From contig CANRDX010000001.1 in NCBI GenBank assembly GCA_947629485.1, positions 70,663 through 134,662 of the forward strand: a DNA stretch of 64,000 nucleotides, given 5' to 3'. This document shows positions 49,623 to 56,341 of the stretch, one piece after another. How positions within the stretch are numbered: position 1 is the stretch's first letter; each line of letters starts with the position of its first letter. Both the position numbers and the translations under genes were made by a program. This stretch comes from an uncultured Clostridia bacterium. Lineage in GTDB: Bacteria; Bacillota; Clostridia; Christensenellales; Borkfalkiaceae. Below the pieces are notes generated by a model. That model was not told the origin of the DNA. It did no database searches and saw nothing but the letters and a program-made list of their open reading frames with translations.

Positions 49623-50567
49623 ATGGAAAACCCCACGCAGCTTTCGGCTTTGCTCGCGCGCATCGCGGAGACGACGGGCGTAAAGGTCTCGCTCGTGCCC
49701 TCGCAGGGGACCGCCGCGTTCCCGCTCTCCTATGCGGGTGAAACGTACACGGCGTACGTCGAGGGCGCGGGGGAGGAAGGAGAAAAGTTGGGCAAACTGA
49801 TCTCCGCGCTCGTCAGCGCTTCCGACGCGCGCCCGCAAGGGGAAAGCGATCTCTACGGCGCCCTTCTCGGCGACGGGGAAAAAGCGAAGCGGTGTATGGA
49901 ACGGTATTCCTTCCCCCGCGGGGCGTGCTATGCGCTCGATCTTTCCGCGCCCCGCCTCGGGGAAAGCGCCGCGCTCCTCGAATCGTTCACGGGCGGGAAG
50001 GGCTTTGCGGTGCAGACGGGCGCGGAACGCTTTGCGATCGTCAAATTCCGCGAAGAGGAAACTCCCGCCGAGTACGCCGAATTTCTCGCGCAGTTCCTTT
50101 TAGAAGAGCTTGGCGTGAAGGCGAGCGTGGGCGTGGGAGGCGCGGTGAGCGGCTTTTCGGAAATCGCCGTATCGTACGCGCAGGCGGTCGCGGCGTCGCG
50201 CATGGGGGGCATGTTCAAAAGAGAGGGCGGGATCTGCTCCTATCGCGAGTTTCTTCTCTGCCGCGTCCTCGAAGAACTTCCGCGCGAAAAACTCGAAGAA
50301 TACATCGCGGAATATTGCGGCGAAGGGGCGGCGGAGATCTTCTCGGACTTCGAGATGACGGAGACGGCGGAGGCGTTCTTCGAGAGCGGCTTCAACCTCT
50401 CCGAGGCAAGCCGCGCCCTCTACATGCACCGCAATACGCTCTCGTACCGCTTGGAGAAGATCGAGCGGGCGACGGGGCTGAACATCAGAAAATTCTCCGA
50501 CGCAGTCACCTTCCGCGCGCTCGCCCTCGCATTTCGGCTGTTGAGGATCCGTCAAGGAGATAAATAA
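49623..50567 (+). CDS. PucR/CdaR-family transcriptional regulator
   Basis: 314 residues. The N-terminal part is a divergent sensory region. A GGDEF-like central segment follows, and a C-terminal PucR helix-turn-helix reads Y-M-H-R-N-T-L-S-Y-R-L-E-K-I-E-R-A-T-G-L-N near residue 275-295. Such regulators usually respond to metabolites such as purines or sugar acids. The ATG at 49623 follows GAGGTG; a GTG at 49617 falls inside that site. It overlaps the S41 protease gene by 1 nt, so the two are coupled. Confidence 0.85.
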   Translation: MENPTQLSALLARIAETTGVKVSLVPSQGTAAFPLSYAGETYTAYVEGAGEEGEKLGKLISALVSASDARPQGESDLYGALLGDGEKAKRCMERYSFPRGACYALDLSAPRLGESAALLESFTGGKGFAVQTGAERFAIVKFREEETPAEYAEFLAQFLLEELGVKASVGVGGAVSGFSEIAVSYAQAVAASRMGGMFKREGGICSYREFLLCRVLEELPREKLEEYIAEYCGEGAAEIFSDFEMTETAEAFFESGFNLSEASRALYMHRNTLSYRLEKIERATGLNIRKFSDAVTFRALALAFRLLRIRQGDK

Positions 50568-51844
50568 TGGATAAACGAAATAAAACGATCGGGCGGCTCT
50601 ATCTTGCGGTCGGCATTCTGCTCGCGTCGGCGGTCGTATTCGCCGCGGGCTGGCTCTCCCGCTGGTTTGCGCTCGGCGACAAGACGCGCAGCCTCATCTG
50701 GGCGATCGACGCGACGAACGATTACTTTTACGAGGACGCGGAGGAAAAGCTCTACGATCGGCTGTTCGACGCCCTTTCCCTCGACCCCTATTCGGCATAC
50801 TATCCCAAACAGGATTACAGCGACGTCGTCTCTTCCAATGCGGGCAACGCGCTCGGCACGGGGCTTTCGCTCTGGTCAGGCTCTTCCACTCCCCGCATTT
50901 ACAGCGTGACGGGCAATTCGCCCGCCGAGCACGCGGGGATCCGCGCGGGCATGACGGTCTATGCCTACGGCGAGAGCGGGGAAACGCTCGTTCCCGTGCA
51001 GGATCGCAACGAGCTTACGTCGTTCGTCGGAAAACAGGAGGATACGTTCTATCTGCGGTGCGGATTTTCCGAGGAGCGGGCAGAGACGTATGCCGTCACG
51101 CCCGCGGCGTTCCGCATGTCGTACTGCCTCTACCGCGACAGCGAAGCCGCCTTCCGCTTCGATCCCGCCGCGCTCACGGAGAAGATCGATGTGGGCGAAG
51201 GGCTTCCCGAACTCGGAGAGAAAACCGCATATATCCGCCTCGAACGGTTCTATGGCACCGCCGCGGAGGAATTCCGCGCCTGTCTCACCGCGATGAGGGA
51301 GCGGGGGAGAACGGATCTCGTCATCGACCTTCGTGGCAACGGCGGCGGCTCGCTCGCCGTGTTCTGCGAGATCGTCTCCCACCTCATGCGCGACGCCGAG
51401 GGCAGCGCACCCGTTGCGGCGCTCGCGCGCTATCGGAACGGCAGCGAAAAATATTTTTACGCCGACGGCAACGATTTCAACAGCTATTTCACGGCGCAGT
51501 CGGAGGTTTACGTGCTCGCGGATATGAATACGGCTTCCGCCTCCGAATGTCTCATCGGCGCGCTCGTCTCGTACAACACGCTGGATCGCTCGCACATCTT
51601 CCTGCGCAAGAATACCGAAAACGACGTCGCGCGCACCTACGGCAAGGGCATCATGCAGACGACGTACACCGATCTTGCGGGCAACGCGCTTAAACTGACT
51701 ACTGCGCGCGTCTATTGGCCGGACGAGAAGACGAGTATCCACGGGGTGGGCGTCACGGAAAACGACGGCGCCTTCGGCTTTGCGGCGTCCGCTCTGCCCG
51801 GCGAGACCGACAAGCTACTCCTCTACGCGCTCGAAAACCGTTAA
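50567..51844 (+). CDS. S41-family carboxyl-terminal processing protease, membrane-anchored
   Basis: 425 residues. One N-terminal transmembrane helix (about 8-30) is followed by a PDZ domain near 90-170 with H-A-G-I-R-A-G-M. The S41 core has the Ser motif N-T-A-S-A-S-E (around S324-S326), the general-base lysine K360 in T-Y-G-K-G-I-M-Q, and D-L-R-G-N-G-G-G at about 262-269. The family cuts C-termini of secreted or envelope proteins. AAGGAG at 50554-50559 supports the start. It is coupled to the PucR-type regulator, so its level may follow that regulator. Confidence 0.92.
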   Translation: MDKRNKTIGRLYLAVGILLASAVVFAAGWLSRWFALGDKTRSLIWAIDATNDYFYEDAEEKLYDRLFDALSLDPYSAYYPKQDYSDVVSSNAGNALGTGLSLWSGSSTPRIYSVTGNSPAEHAGIRAGMTVYAYGESGETLVPVQDRNELTSFVGKQEDTFYLRCGFSEERAETYAVTPAAFRMSYCLYRDSEAAFRFDPAALTEKIDVGEGLPELGEKTAYIRLERFYGTAAEEFRACLTAMRERGRTDLVIDLRGNGGGSLAVFCEIVSHLMRDAEGSAPVAALARYRNGSEKYFYADGNDFNSYFTAQSEVYVLADMNTASASECLIGALVSYNTLDRSHIFLRKNTENDVARTYGKGIMQTTYTDLAGNALKLTTARVYWPDEKTSIHGVGVTENDGAFGFAASALPGETDKLLLYALENR

Positions 51845-52080
51845 AAAGATCCCAAAAACTGCTCAAACACCGATCCCGCGCCGTCCCCTTCCCGGGGGCG
51901 GTTTTTTTCTTGTCCGCATTCTTCCGAAGGGCACTGTTCGGACATGGTACCCTCGTTTTTGGCGAACGCGGTGAGAAAATCGCGGTTTTCGCGGTAAAAG
52001 GCGAGGAAGGAGCGGAAATTTTCGCCGAACTTGGGGTCGTTGCTTGCGGTAAACAGCAAAAAGAGAAGAAGAATGTTCAT
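51841..52080 (-). CDS. Possible small protein overlapping a convergent terminator
   Basis: 79 residues: a hydrophobic start (N-I-L-L-L-F-L-L-F), then F-G-E-N-F-R-S-F-L-A-F-Y-R-E-N-R-D-F. This resembles short conserved clostridial proteins with a similar F-Y-R-E-N-R stretch. The tail is charged and ends V-F-E-Q-F-L. There is no ribosome site; CATACCAT (complement of 52086-52093) lies 5 bases before the ATG. The stop codon overlaps the stop of the S41 protease gene, and the plus-strand terminator lies within its 3' end. Real expression is uncertain. Confidence 0.45.
   Translation of the reverse strand: MNILLLFLLFTASNDPKFGENFRSFLAFYRENRDFLTAFAKNEGTMSEQCPSEECGQEKNRPREGDGAGSVFEQFLGSF
51881..51908 (+). 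terminator. Terminator of the PucR-S41 operon
   Basis: CCGTCCCC (51881-51888) pairs with GGGGGCGG (51894-51901) with one G-T pair, then T7 (51902-51908). Confidence 0.82.
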
Positions 52081-52144
52081 GGTCTATGGTATGCGGGCGC
52101 ACCAAACCGCGGTTCGCTTCATACGATAAAAAAGAGAGGTGACT

Positions 52145-52402
52145 ATGGATTTTGCAAGCTATACGCCCAAAGGAAGCGACGACGATTGGATCAAGGAAGC
52201 GGAGGATGTGCTGGTAAAATACCGCGGGAAAAGCGATGCGGAGATCGTCAAGGCGATCTATGCGCGCGCCGCGGCGGGCAAGAGAGACGGCACGCTCACC
52301 AACGAACAGATCGACGCATTTTACGCGCGCTTTTCGCCCATGCTCGACGGCGCGAAAAAAAAGCGCCTCAAAAAGCTCGTGGAAGAGTTGAAGCGCATGT
52401 GA
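52145..52402 (+). CDS. Small helical hypothetical protein
   Basis: 85 residues, soluble, mostly helical and strongly charged, with D-D-D-W-I-K-E-A-E-D-V-L, a central helix A-E-I-V-K-A-I-Y-A-R-A and a basic C-terminal helix K-K-K-R-L-K-K-L-V-E-E-L-K. AAGAGAGG precedes the ATG. No Cys and no enzymatic motif. I recall similar short proteins in clostridial genomes without function. The next gene is convergent. Confidence 0.7.
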   Translation: MDFASYTPKGSDDDWIKEAEDVLVKYRGKSDAEIVKAIYARAAAGKRDGTLTNEQIDAFYARFSPMLDGAKKKRLKKLVEELKRM

Positions 52403-52409
52403 TCTGTTT

Positions 52410-53531
52410 TCAGGCGCCGATCTTTTTCAGCGCGCCGACGAGGGCGTTTACTTCCCGCATGCTCTGATAGGGGGAGAAGGACGCCCGCACAAGCCCGTCG
52501 GGGAAGGTGCCGAGCGCCTTGTGCGCGAGGGGCGCGCAGTGCAATCCGCCTCGCACGGCGATGTCGAAGCGCTCCGAGAGAATGCCCGCAAGCTCTTCCG
52601 AGGGGATCCTCTCGTGGGAAAACGCCGCGATCCCGCACGGATTGGGGGAGAAATACGCCCGATACGCGGGCAGCGCTTTCAGTGCGGAGGAGAGCGCCGC
52701 GGTCATGCGGAGGAGTTCTTTCGCCCCCTCCGCCCTTCGCGATTTTACGACGAGCGCCCCCTCGAAGAGGGAGCAAACGGCGGGATAGGAGATCGTTCCG
52801 CTTTCGAGGCGGTCGGGATAGAAGGCGGGCATATCGGGGTTGAAGCTCTCGCTGCCCGTCCCGCCGAAGAGCACAGGCTCGGGGGAGAGGCGTTCGGAGA
52901 AGAGCAGAGCGCCTGCGCCCTGAATGGCATGAAGCCCCTTGTGCCCCGCGAGCGCGAGCGCGTCGATCCCCGATTTTCGCATCGAGATCGCGACATGCCC
53001 CGCCCCTTGCGCGCCGTCCGCAAAAAATAGGACGCGCTCAGGCAGTAATTTTCTGATCGCGGGAAGGTCGGGCGTCTCCCCCGTGACGTTGGAGGCGGAA
53101 GTCACGCAGACGGCGCGCGTATTCTCCTTGACGAGCGCGGCGATCGCCTCGGGGCTGCACTTCCCGTTTTCTGAGAGCGGGGCGACGTCGTACTCCACGC
53201 CCGCGGTCTTTTTGAGATGTTCGAGGGGGCGGATCACCGAGTTGTGCTCAAAGGCGGTAACTACGACGTGATCTCCTTGTTTGAGCGTTCCCAAAATGGC
53301 GTAGTTGAGCGCTTCGGTGCAGCTTCTCGTAAAGACTACGCGCTCGTATCCGTATCCGTCGAAAAGCTCGGAGAGCAGATTTCTGCACGCGAGCACGTGT
53401 TCGGCGAGCGCGAGAGAGAGGCGGTGTCCGCTTCTGCCGGGATTTGCGCACATGCGCATGGAAGCAAGTACCGCGCTTTGTACGGACGCGGGTTTGAAGC
53501 CCCCGGTCGCGGCGTTATCGAGATAGATCAT
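52410..53531 (-). CDS. Cysteine desulfurase-family aminotransferase (class V)
   Basis: 373 residues, PLP-dependent. The PLP lysine is K198 in L-A-G-H-K-G-L-H; the substrate-activating cysteine is C332 in R-G-G-L-H-C-A-P. The protein begins I-Y-L-D-N-A-A-T, as NifS/SufS/CsdB proteins do. It would release sulfur or selenium from cysteine or selenocysteine as an enzyme-bound species. The start at 53531 follows GGAGAAGGA. It is divergent from a DUF3343 gene, a pairing known for putative Se/S carriers, so the two probably act together. It is not beside an iscU or sufU gene here. Confidence 0.92.
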   Translation of the reverse strand: MIYLDNAATGGFKPASVQSAVLASMRMCANPGRSGHRLSLALAEHVLACRNLLSELFDGYGYERVVFTRSCTEALNYAILGTLKQGDHVVVTAFEHNSVIRPLEHLKKTAGVEYDVAPLSENGKCSPEAIAALVKENTRAVCVTSASNVTGETPDLPAIRKLLPERVLFFADGAQGAGHVAISMRKSGIDALALAGHKGLHAIQGAGALLFSERLSPEPVLFGGTGSESFNPDMPAFYPDRLESGTISYPAVCSLFEGALVVKSRRAEGAKELLRMTAALSSALKALPAYRAYFSPNPCGIAAFSHERIPSEELAGILSERFDIAVRGGLHCAPLAHKALGTFPDGLVRASFSPYQSMREVNALVGALKKIGA

Positions 53532-53583
53532 ATCCTTCTCCCCATAAAAAGATATTGTATTATACGAAGGCAGGGAATCGATC

Positions 53584-53820
53584 ATGACGGTTTTAGCGGT
53601 ATTCCGTTCCCGCGCGCAGACGTTGGATTTCGTCGCCGCGCTCAAAAGCGCGGGCGTGCCCGCGCAGCCGGTATCCACGCCCAAAGAGGCGGGCGTTGGG
53701 TGCGGGATCTCGGCAAAGTTCGACGCGCGCTTTTCGGAGCGCGCAAAACTCGTGCTCGCAAGAAAGAGTTATTCCTCCTTCTCGGGATTTCTCCGCGGAG
53801 GATCTTATTGGGGCGGTTGA
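53584..53820 (+). CDS. DUF3343 putative selenium/sulfur carrier protein
   Basis: 78 residues. It matches the DUF3343 pattern: a short beta-alpha unit for substrate handling, L-A-V-F-R-S-R-A-Q-T-L-D-F, V-S-T-P-K-E-A-G, then G-C-G-I-S-A-K-F with a single conserved Cys near residue 40 that could carry the chalcogen. The family is frequently encoded beside cysteine desulfurase-like and SelD-linked genes. Here it faces the desulfurase gene across 52 nt and lies 36 nt before nth. Confidence 0.82.
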   Translation: MTVLAVFRSRAQTLDFVAALKSAGVPAQPVSTPKEAGVGCGISAKFDARFSERAKLVLARKSYSSFSGFLRGGSYWGG

Positions 53821-53821
53821 C

Positions 53822-53850
53822 TTGCAATTCGGGCGGGAATGCGCTATAAT
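53822..53850 (+). promoter_or_regulatory. Promoter of nth, predicting a leaderless mRNA
   Basis: TTGCAA (53822-53827), 17-base spacer, TATAAT (53845-53850). The ATG begins at 53857, six bases after the -10, which is where transcription should start. Confidence 0.75.
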
Positions 53851-53856
53851 GTACAT

Positions 53857-54480
53857 ATGAACACGCAAGAGATCTTGAAAACGCTCGCCGAACTCTACCC
53901 CGACGCAAAGCCCGCACTGCACTTTTCCAGCCCCTACGAGCTTCTCGTCGCGGTCATCCTCTCCGCGCAGTGCACCGACGAGAGGGTCAACAAGGTGACG
54001 GCGGTGCTTTTTGCCGAGCACAACACGCCATCTTCCATGCTGCAACTTTCCGCGCAGGAACTCGAACGCTACATCTATTCATGCGGATTCTACCGCAACA
54101 AGGCGGCGCACATTCTTTCCGCCTCGCGCGATATCATGGAAAAGTACGGCGGAGAAGTGCCCTCTACGCTCGAAGAATTGCAGACGCTCGCGGGCGTGGG
54201 GAGAAAGACGGCGAACGTCGTCTATTCCGTCGCGTTCGGCGGCGACGCGATCGCCGTGGATACGCACGTGTTCCGCGTGGCGAACCGCCTCGGGCTTGCG
54301 GAGGGTAAAACGCCCGAAGCCGTCGAACGGGGGCTGATGCAGGCGATCCCGCAAAATTTGTGGTCGGCTTCCCATCACTACCTCATCTGGCACGGAAGGC
54401 GCGTCTGCCATTCGCAGCGCCCCGCATGCGGAGAGTGCGCGCTCGCGCCGCTCTGCAAATACCGCAAGCAGCATCCGTGA
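53857..54480 (+). CDS. nth: Endonuclease III (DNA glycosylase/AP lyase)
   Basis: 207 residues, base-excision repair of oxidised pyrimidines. The helix-hairpin-helix L-A-G-V-G-R-K-T-A contains catalytic K117, D135 in V-D-T-H-V-F is the second catalytic residue, and C184, C191, C194 and C200 form the 4Fe-4S cluster (spacing 6-2-5). The ATG at 53857 lacks a ribosome site and sits at the predicted transcription start; upstream in-frame codons lie inside the promoter. Standard length. Confidence 0.96.
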   Translation: MNTQEILKTLAELYPDAKPALHFSSPYELLVAVILSAQCTDERVNKVTAVLFAEHNTPSSMLQLSAQELERYIYSCGFYRNKAAHILSASRDIMEKYGGEVPSTLEELQTLAGVGRKTANVVYSVAFGGDAIAVDTHVFRVANRLGLAEGKTPEAVERGLMQAIPQNLWSASHHYLIWHGRRVCHSQRPACGECALAPLCKYRKQHP

Positions 54481-54553
54481 AGGCGCCGTATTTTCTTCGC
54501 GCCGCGTATGAAAACCTCCCGCATTGGACAAACCCCTTGCAGGAGGTATTTTT

Positions 54554-54748
54554 ATGACCAATCTGACCGCAAAAGATTTGGATGTGCTCGTCCACGTACT
54601 CACAGGGGAAGAAATGGCATGCAAGAAGGCGAGGATCTATGCCAACACGCTCATCGACGCCGCGCTCGCGGGGGAAATGGAGGCGATCGCGGCGCAGCAC
54701 GAACAGCGCTTCACGGCGCTCTGCGCAATTTTGGGAGGGAAGAAATGA
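54554..54748 (+). CDS. Small protein paired with a CotF-type coat protein
   Basis: 64 residues, helical: L-T-A-K-D-L-D-V-L-V-H-V-L-T-G-E-E-M-A-C-K-K-A-R-x-Y continues to a short second helix. CAGGAGGT (54539-54546) is a strong ribosome site for the ATG at 54554. It overlaps the following CotF-type gene by 4 nt (ATGA). Small helical proteins before CotF domains are common in clostridial coat gene pairs, so a spore-coat role is likely but inferred. Confidence 0.75.
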   Translation: MTNLTAKDLDVLVHVLTGEEMACKKARIYANTLIDAALAGEMEAIAAQHEQRFTALCAILGGKK

Positions 54749-55038
54749 AACAATCCAAGCGAGACACCACACTTTCGGAAAAGGACGCACTTCAAGATCT
54801 GCTCGACTGCGAAAAACTGCTCATGAGCTACTATTCGATGGCGCTCACCGAGGGAAGTTCGCAATCCTTCCGCAAGGCGATCCTCAAAAATTACAGCGCG
54901 CACGCGGAAACGCAGTTTCAGGTGTTCGAGCAAATGCTTTCGCGCGGGTACTACGAGGTCCAGCCCGCCGCAAAGATGATGATCGACCAAAATGCGGAAA
55001 AATTTGAAAAAATAAAAAAGCAGATCTCCGCCCAATGA
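54745..55038 (+). CDS. CotF-family spore coat protein
   Basis: 97 residues, helical bundle of the ferritin-like CotF class: L-S-E-K-D-A-L-Q-D-L-L-D-C-E-K-L-L-M-S-Y-Y, then R-K-A-I-L-K-N-Y and A-E-T-Q-F-Q-V-F-E-Q-M, with G-Y-Y-E-V-Q-P-A near the end. Translation is coupled to the small gene before it. GGGAGGGAAG supplies the ribosome site. A coat structural role in the mother cell is expected. Confidence 0.85.
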   Translation: MKQSKRDTTLSEKDALQDLLDCEKLLMSYYSMALTEGSSQSFRKAILKNYSAHAETQFQVFEQMLSRGYYEVQPAAKMMIDQNAEKFEKIKKQISAQ

Positions 55039-55082
55039 CGTTTATTTTCACAAAAGAGAAGGATACTGTAAAAGAGGGCAAA

Positions 55083-55190
55083 ATGGCAAAGAAAAAGAAG
55101 AAGATCTACGCGCACAATCCGCGCTATTGCATGATCTTACCGGACGCCTCGAAGGATAAGGAAAATATCGCTTCGACGGGGCAATCGTAA
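55083..55190 (+). CDS. Possible 35-residue Lys-rich protein
   Basis: ATG at 55083 follows AGAGGGC and the frame stops at 55190 just before a perfect terminator. It encodes M-A-K-K-K-K-K-I-Y-A-H-N-P-R-Y-C-M-I-L-P and a short polar tail. It is 44 nt after the CotF gene and before the same terminator, so it is probably the third gene of the coat operon. The product may be a small spore protein; there is no family evidence. Confidence 0.5.
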   Translation: MAKKKKKIYAHNPRYCMILPDASKDKENIASTGQS

Positions 55191-55193
55191 CGC

Positions 55194-55224
55194 GATCCGA
55201 CGGAATTCCGTCGGATCATTCTTT
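55194..55224 (+). terminator. Terminator of the coat operon
   Basis: Perfect 24-base palindrome from 55194 to 55217 (arms GATCCGACGGAA/TTCCGTCGGATC), followed by ATTCTTT. Confidence 0.82.
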
Positions 55225-55274
55225 ATTTAGATAAATATCGAAATAGTTGAAAAAAGCATTTCTTCCGCGCCGCG

Positions 55275-55282
55275 CATACAAT
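55275..55282 (+). promoter_or_regulatory. CATACAAT box, sigma-E-like -10 candidate
   Basis: The context GCGCATACAATGGGGC nearly repeats that at 34610-34625. It ends 5 bases before the ATG at 55288. A GCATTT element about 13 bases upstream is a weak -35 candidate. Confidence 0.4.
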
Positions 55283-55287
55283 GGGGC

Positions 55288-55944
55288 ATGACGCTATACG
55301 AGTGCACGACGCGGCAGCTTTTCGATCTCACGCATTCCCTTGCGGGCAGGTTTTTGGCGGAATTTCTCTATCCGTGGCAGATTGTTCCGCATATTTTCGA
55401 CATTATCAACATTATTTCGACATCTATCGAAATAGAATTTGAAGAGGTAAAAACGGGCGTTTTCGTCCATAAAAGCGCAAAAATCGCCCCGACAGCCGCG
55501 CTTGCGCCGCCCTGCGTCGTCTGCGCGGACAGCGAGATCCGCCACGGAGCCTATCTTCGCGGCGGCGTGCTCGTCGGCGAAAACTGCGTCGTCGGCAATT
55601 CTTCCGAGATAAAAAATTGCATTCTCTTCGACGGGGTGCAGCTCCCGCACTTCAACTATGCGGGCGACGCCGTTTTGGGCTATCGGGCGCACCTCGGCGC
55701 GGGGGCGATCGTCTCCAACGTGCGGGGAGATCGGAAGCCCGTCTCCGTACGGATCGGGGAGGAGCGCGTCGAAACGGGGCTGAGAAAGTGCGGGGCGTTT
55801 TTGGGCGACGGCGTTGAGATCGGCTGTAATTCCGTCGTCAATCCCGGCGTCGTCCTCGCAAAGGGCGTGCGCGTTTTGCCCCTCGTCTCTGTCCGCGGCT
55901 CCCACCCCGCGGGTAGCATCGTAAACGACGGCAAATTGCAATGA
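55288..55944 (+). CDS. Left-handed beta-helix (GlmU-like) nucleotidyl/acyltransferase-type protein
   Basis: 218 residues. The first 50 residues carry L-F-D-L-T-H-S-L-A and Y-P-W-Q-I-V-P-H-I, as seen in short clostridial homologues of UDP-N-acetylglucosamine pyrophosphorylase. Hexapeptide repeats then form a left-handed helix (K-I-A-P-T-A, I-R-H-G-A-Y, V-G-N-S-S-E-I-K-N). H-F-N-Y-A-G-D-A-V-L-G and G-A-G-A-I-V-S-N-V match the acetyl-CoA-binding region of GlmU. The uridylyltransferase Rossmann domain is missing. Sugar or amino-sugar acetylation is possible. The start is weakly supported (GGGG only). Confidence 0.8.
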   Translation: MTLYECTTRQLFDLTHSLAGRFLAEFLYPWQIVPHIFDIINIISTSIEIEFEEVKTGVFVHKSAKIAPTAALAPPCVVCADSEIRHGAYLRGGVLVGENCVVGNSSEIKNCILFDGVQLPHFNYAGDAVLGYRAHLGAGAIVSNVRGDRKPVSVRIGEERVETGLRKCGAFLGDGVEIGCNSVVNPGVVLAKGVRVLPLVSVRGSHPAGSIVNDGKLQ

Positions 55945-55959
55945 AAGGCGGCAAAGCTG

Positions 55960-56199
55960 TTATGCAAACAGCGCCTCCATGGGGAGATCAAGCACGCGGG
56001 AGATTGCAAGAACCTCCTTATCTGTGGCGATGCGCACCTGCCCTTCGAGCTTGGAATAGCTCGTCGGGTTGATATCCAGTCCCGCAACTTGCAGGCGGGC
56101 GATAAAATCCTTCTGCGAAATGCGTCGCTCCTTTCTCAGTTTCTCCACATGTTTTCCGATGAGGTTTGCGTCGCCATATTCCCTCTTTCTAATTTTCAT
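55960..56199 (-). CDS. Xre-type helix-turn-helix repressor
   Basis: 79 residues, one Cro/C1 HTH domain: I-G-K-H-V-E-K-L-R-K-E-R-R-I-S-Q-K-D-F-I-A-R, then I-N-P-T-S-Y-S-K-L-E-G and a last helix with I-S-R-V-L-D-L-P. It is divergent from the LRR_5 gene at 56342. The shared intergenic region contains a perfect palindrome inside the opposing promoter, the probable operator. No strong ribosome site is visible, which fits low expression and autoregulation. Confidence 0.85.
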   Translation of the reverse strand: MKIRKREYGDANLIGKHVEKLRKERRISQKDFIARLQVAGLDINPTSYSKLEGQVRIATDKEVLAISRVLDLPMEALFA

Positions 56200-56245
56200 A
56201 CCATTATCCCATATTTCTTTTTCGGAATTTTATCATATGAAAATC

Positions 56246-56274
56246 TTGACATAATTCCGTTTCGGAATTATAAT
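56246..56274 (+). promoter_or_regulatory. Consensus promoter facing the LRR_5 gene
   Basis: TTGACA (56246-56251), 17-base spacer, TATAAT (56269-56274). The spacer is almost entirely an inverted repeat. Confidence 0.85.
56253..56269. promoter_or_regulatory. Operator palindrome for the Xre repressor
   Basis: AATTCCG-TTT-CGGAATT lies between the -35 and -10. A second half-site CGGAATT occurs at 56223-56229 next to the repressor start. Repression by the divergent Xre protein is inferred. Confidence 0.7.
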
Positions 56275-56341
56275 TGACCTATGCGGCGGATTTTATGAGT
56301 TCGCAGGGAGCCAAGTTTTTTCGGCTTGTCAGAGTCATGGT

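Noticed and set aside
51715-52467. Plus-strand frame across the S41 terminator and the following small gene
   Set aside because: Begins inside the S41 gene in another frame, passes through a terminator, and has no ribosome site.
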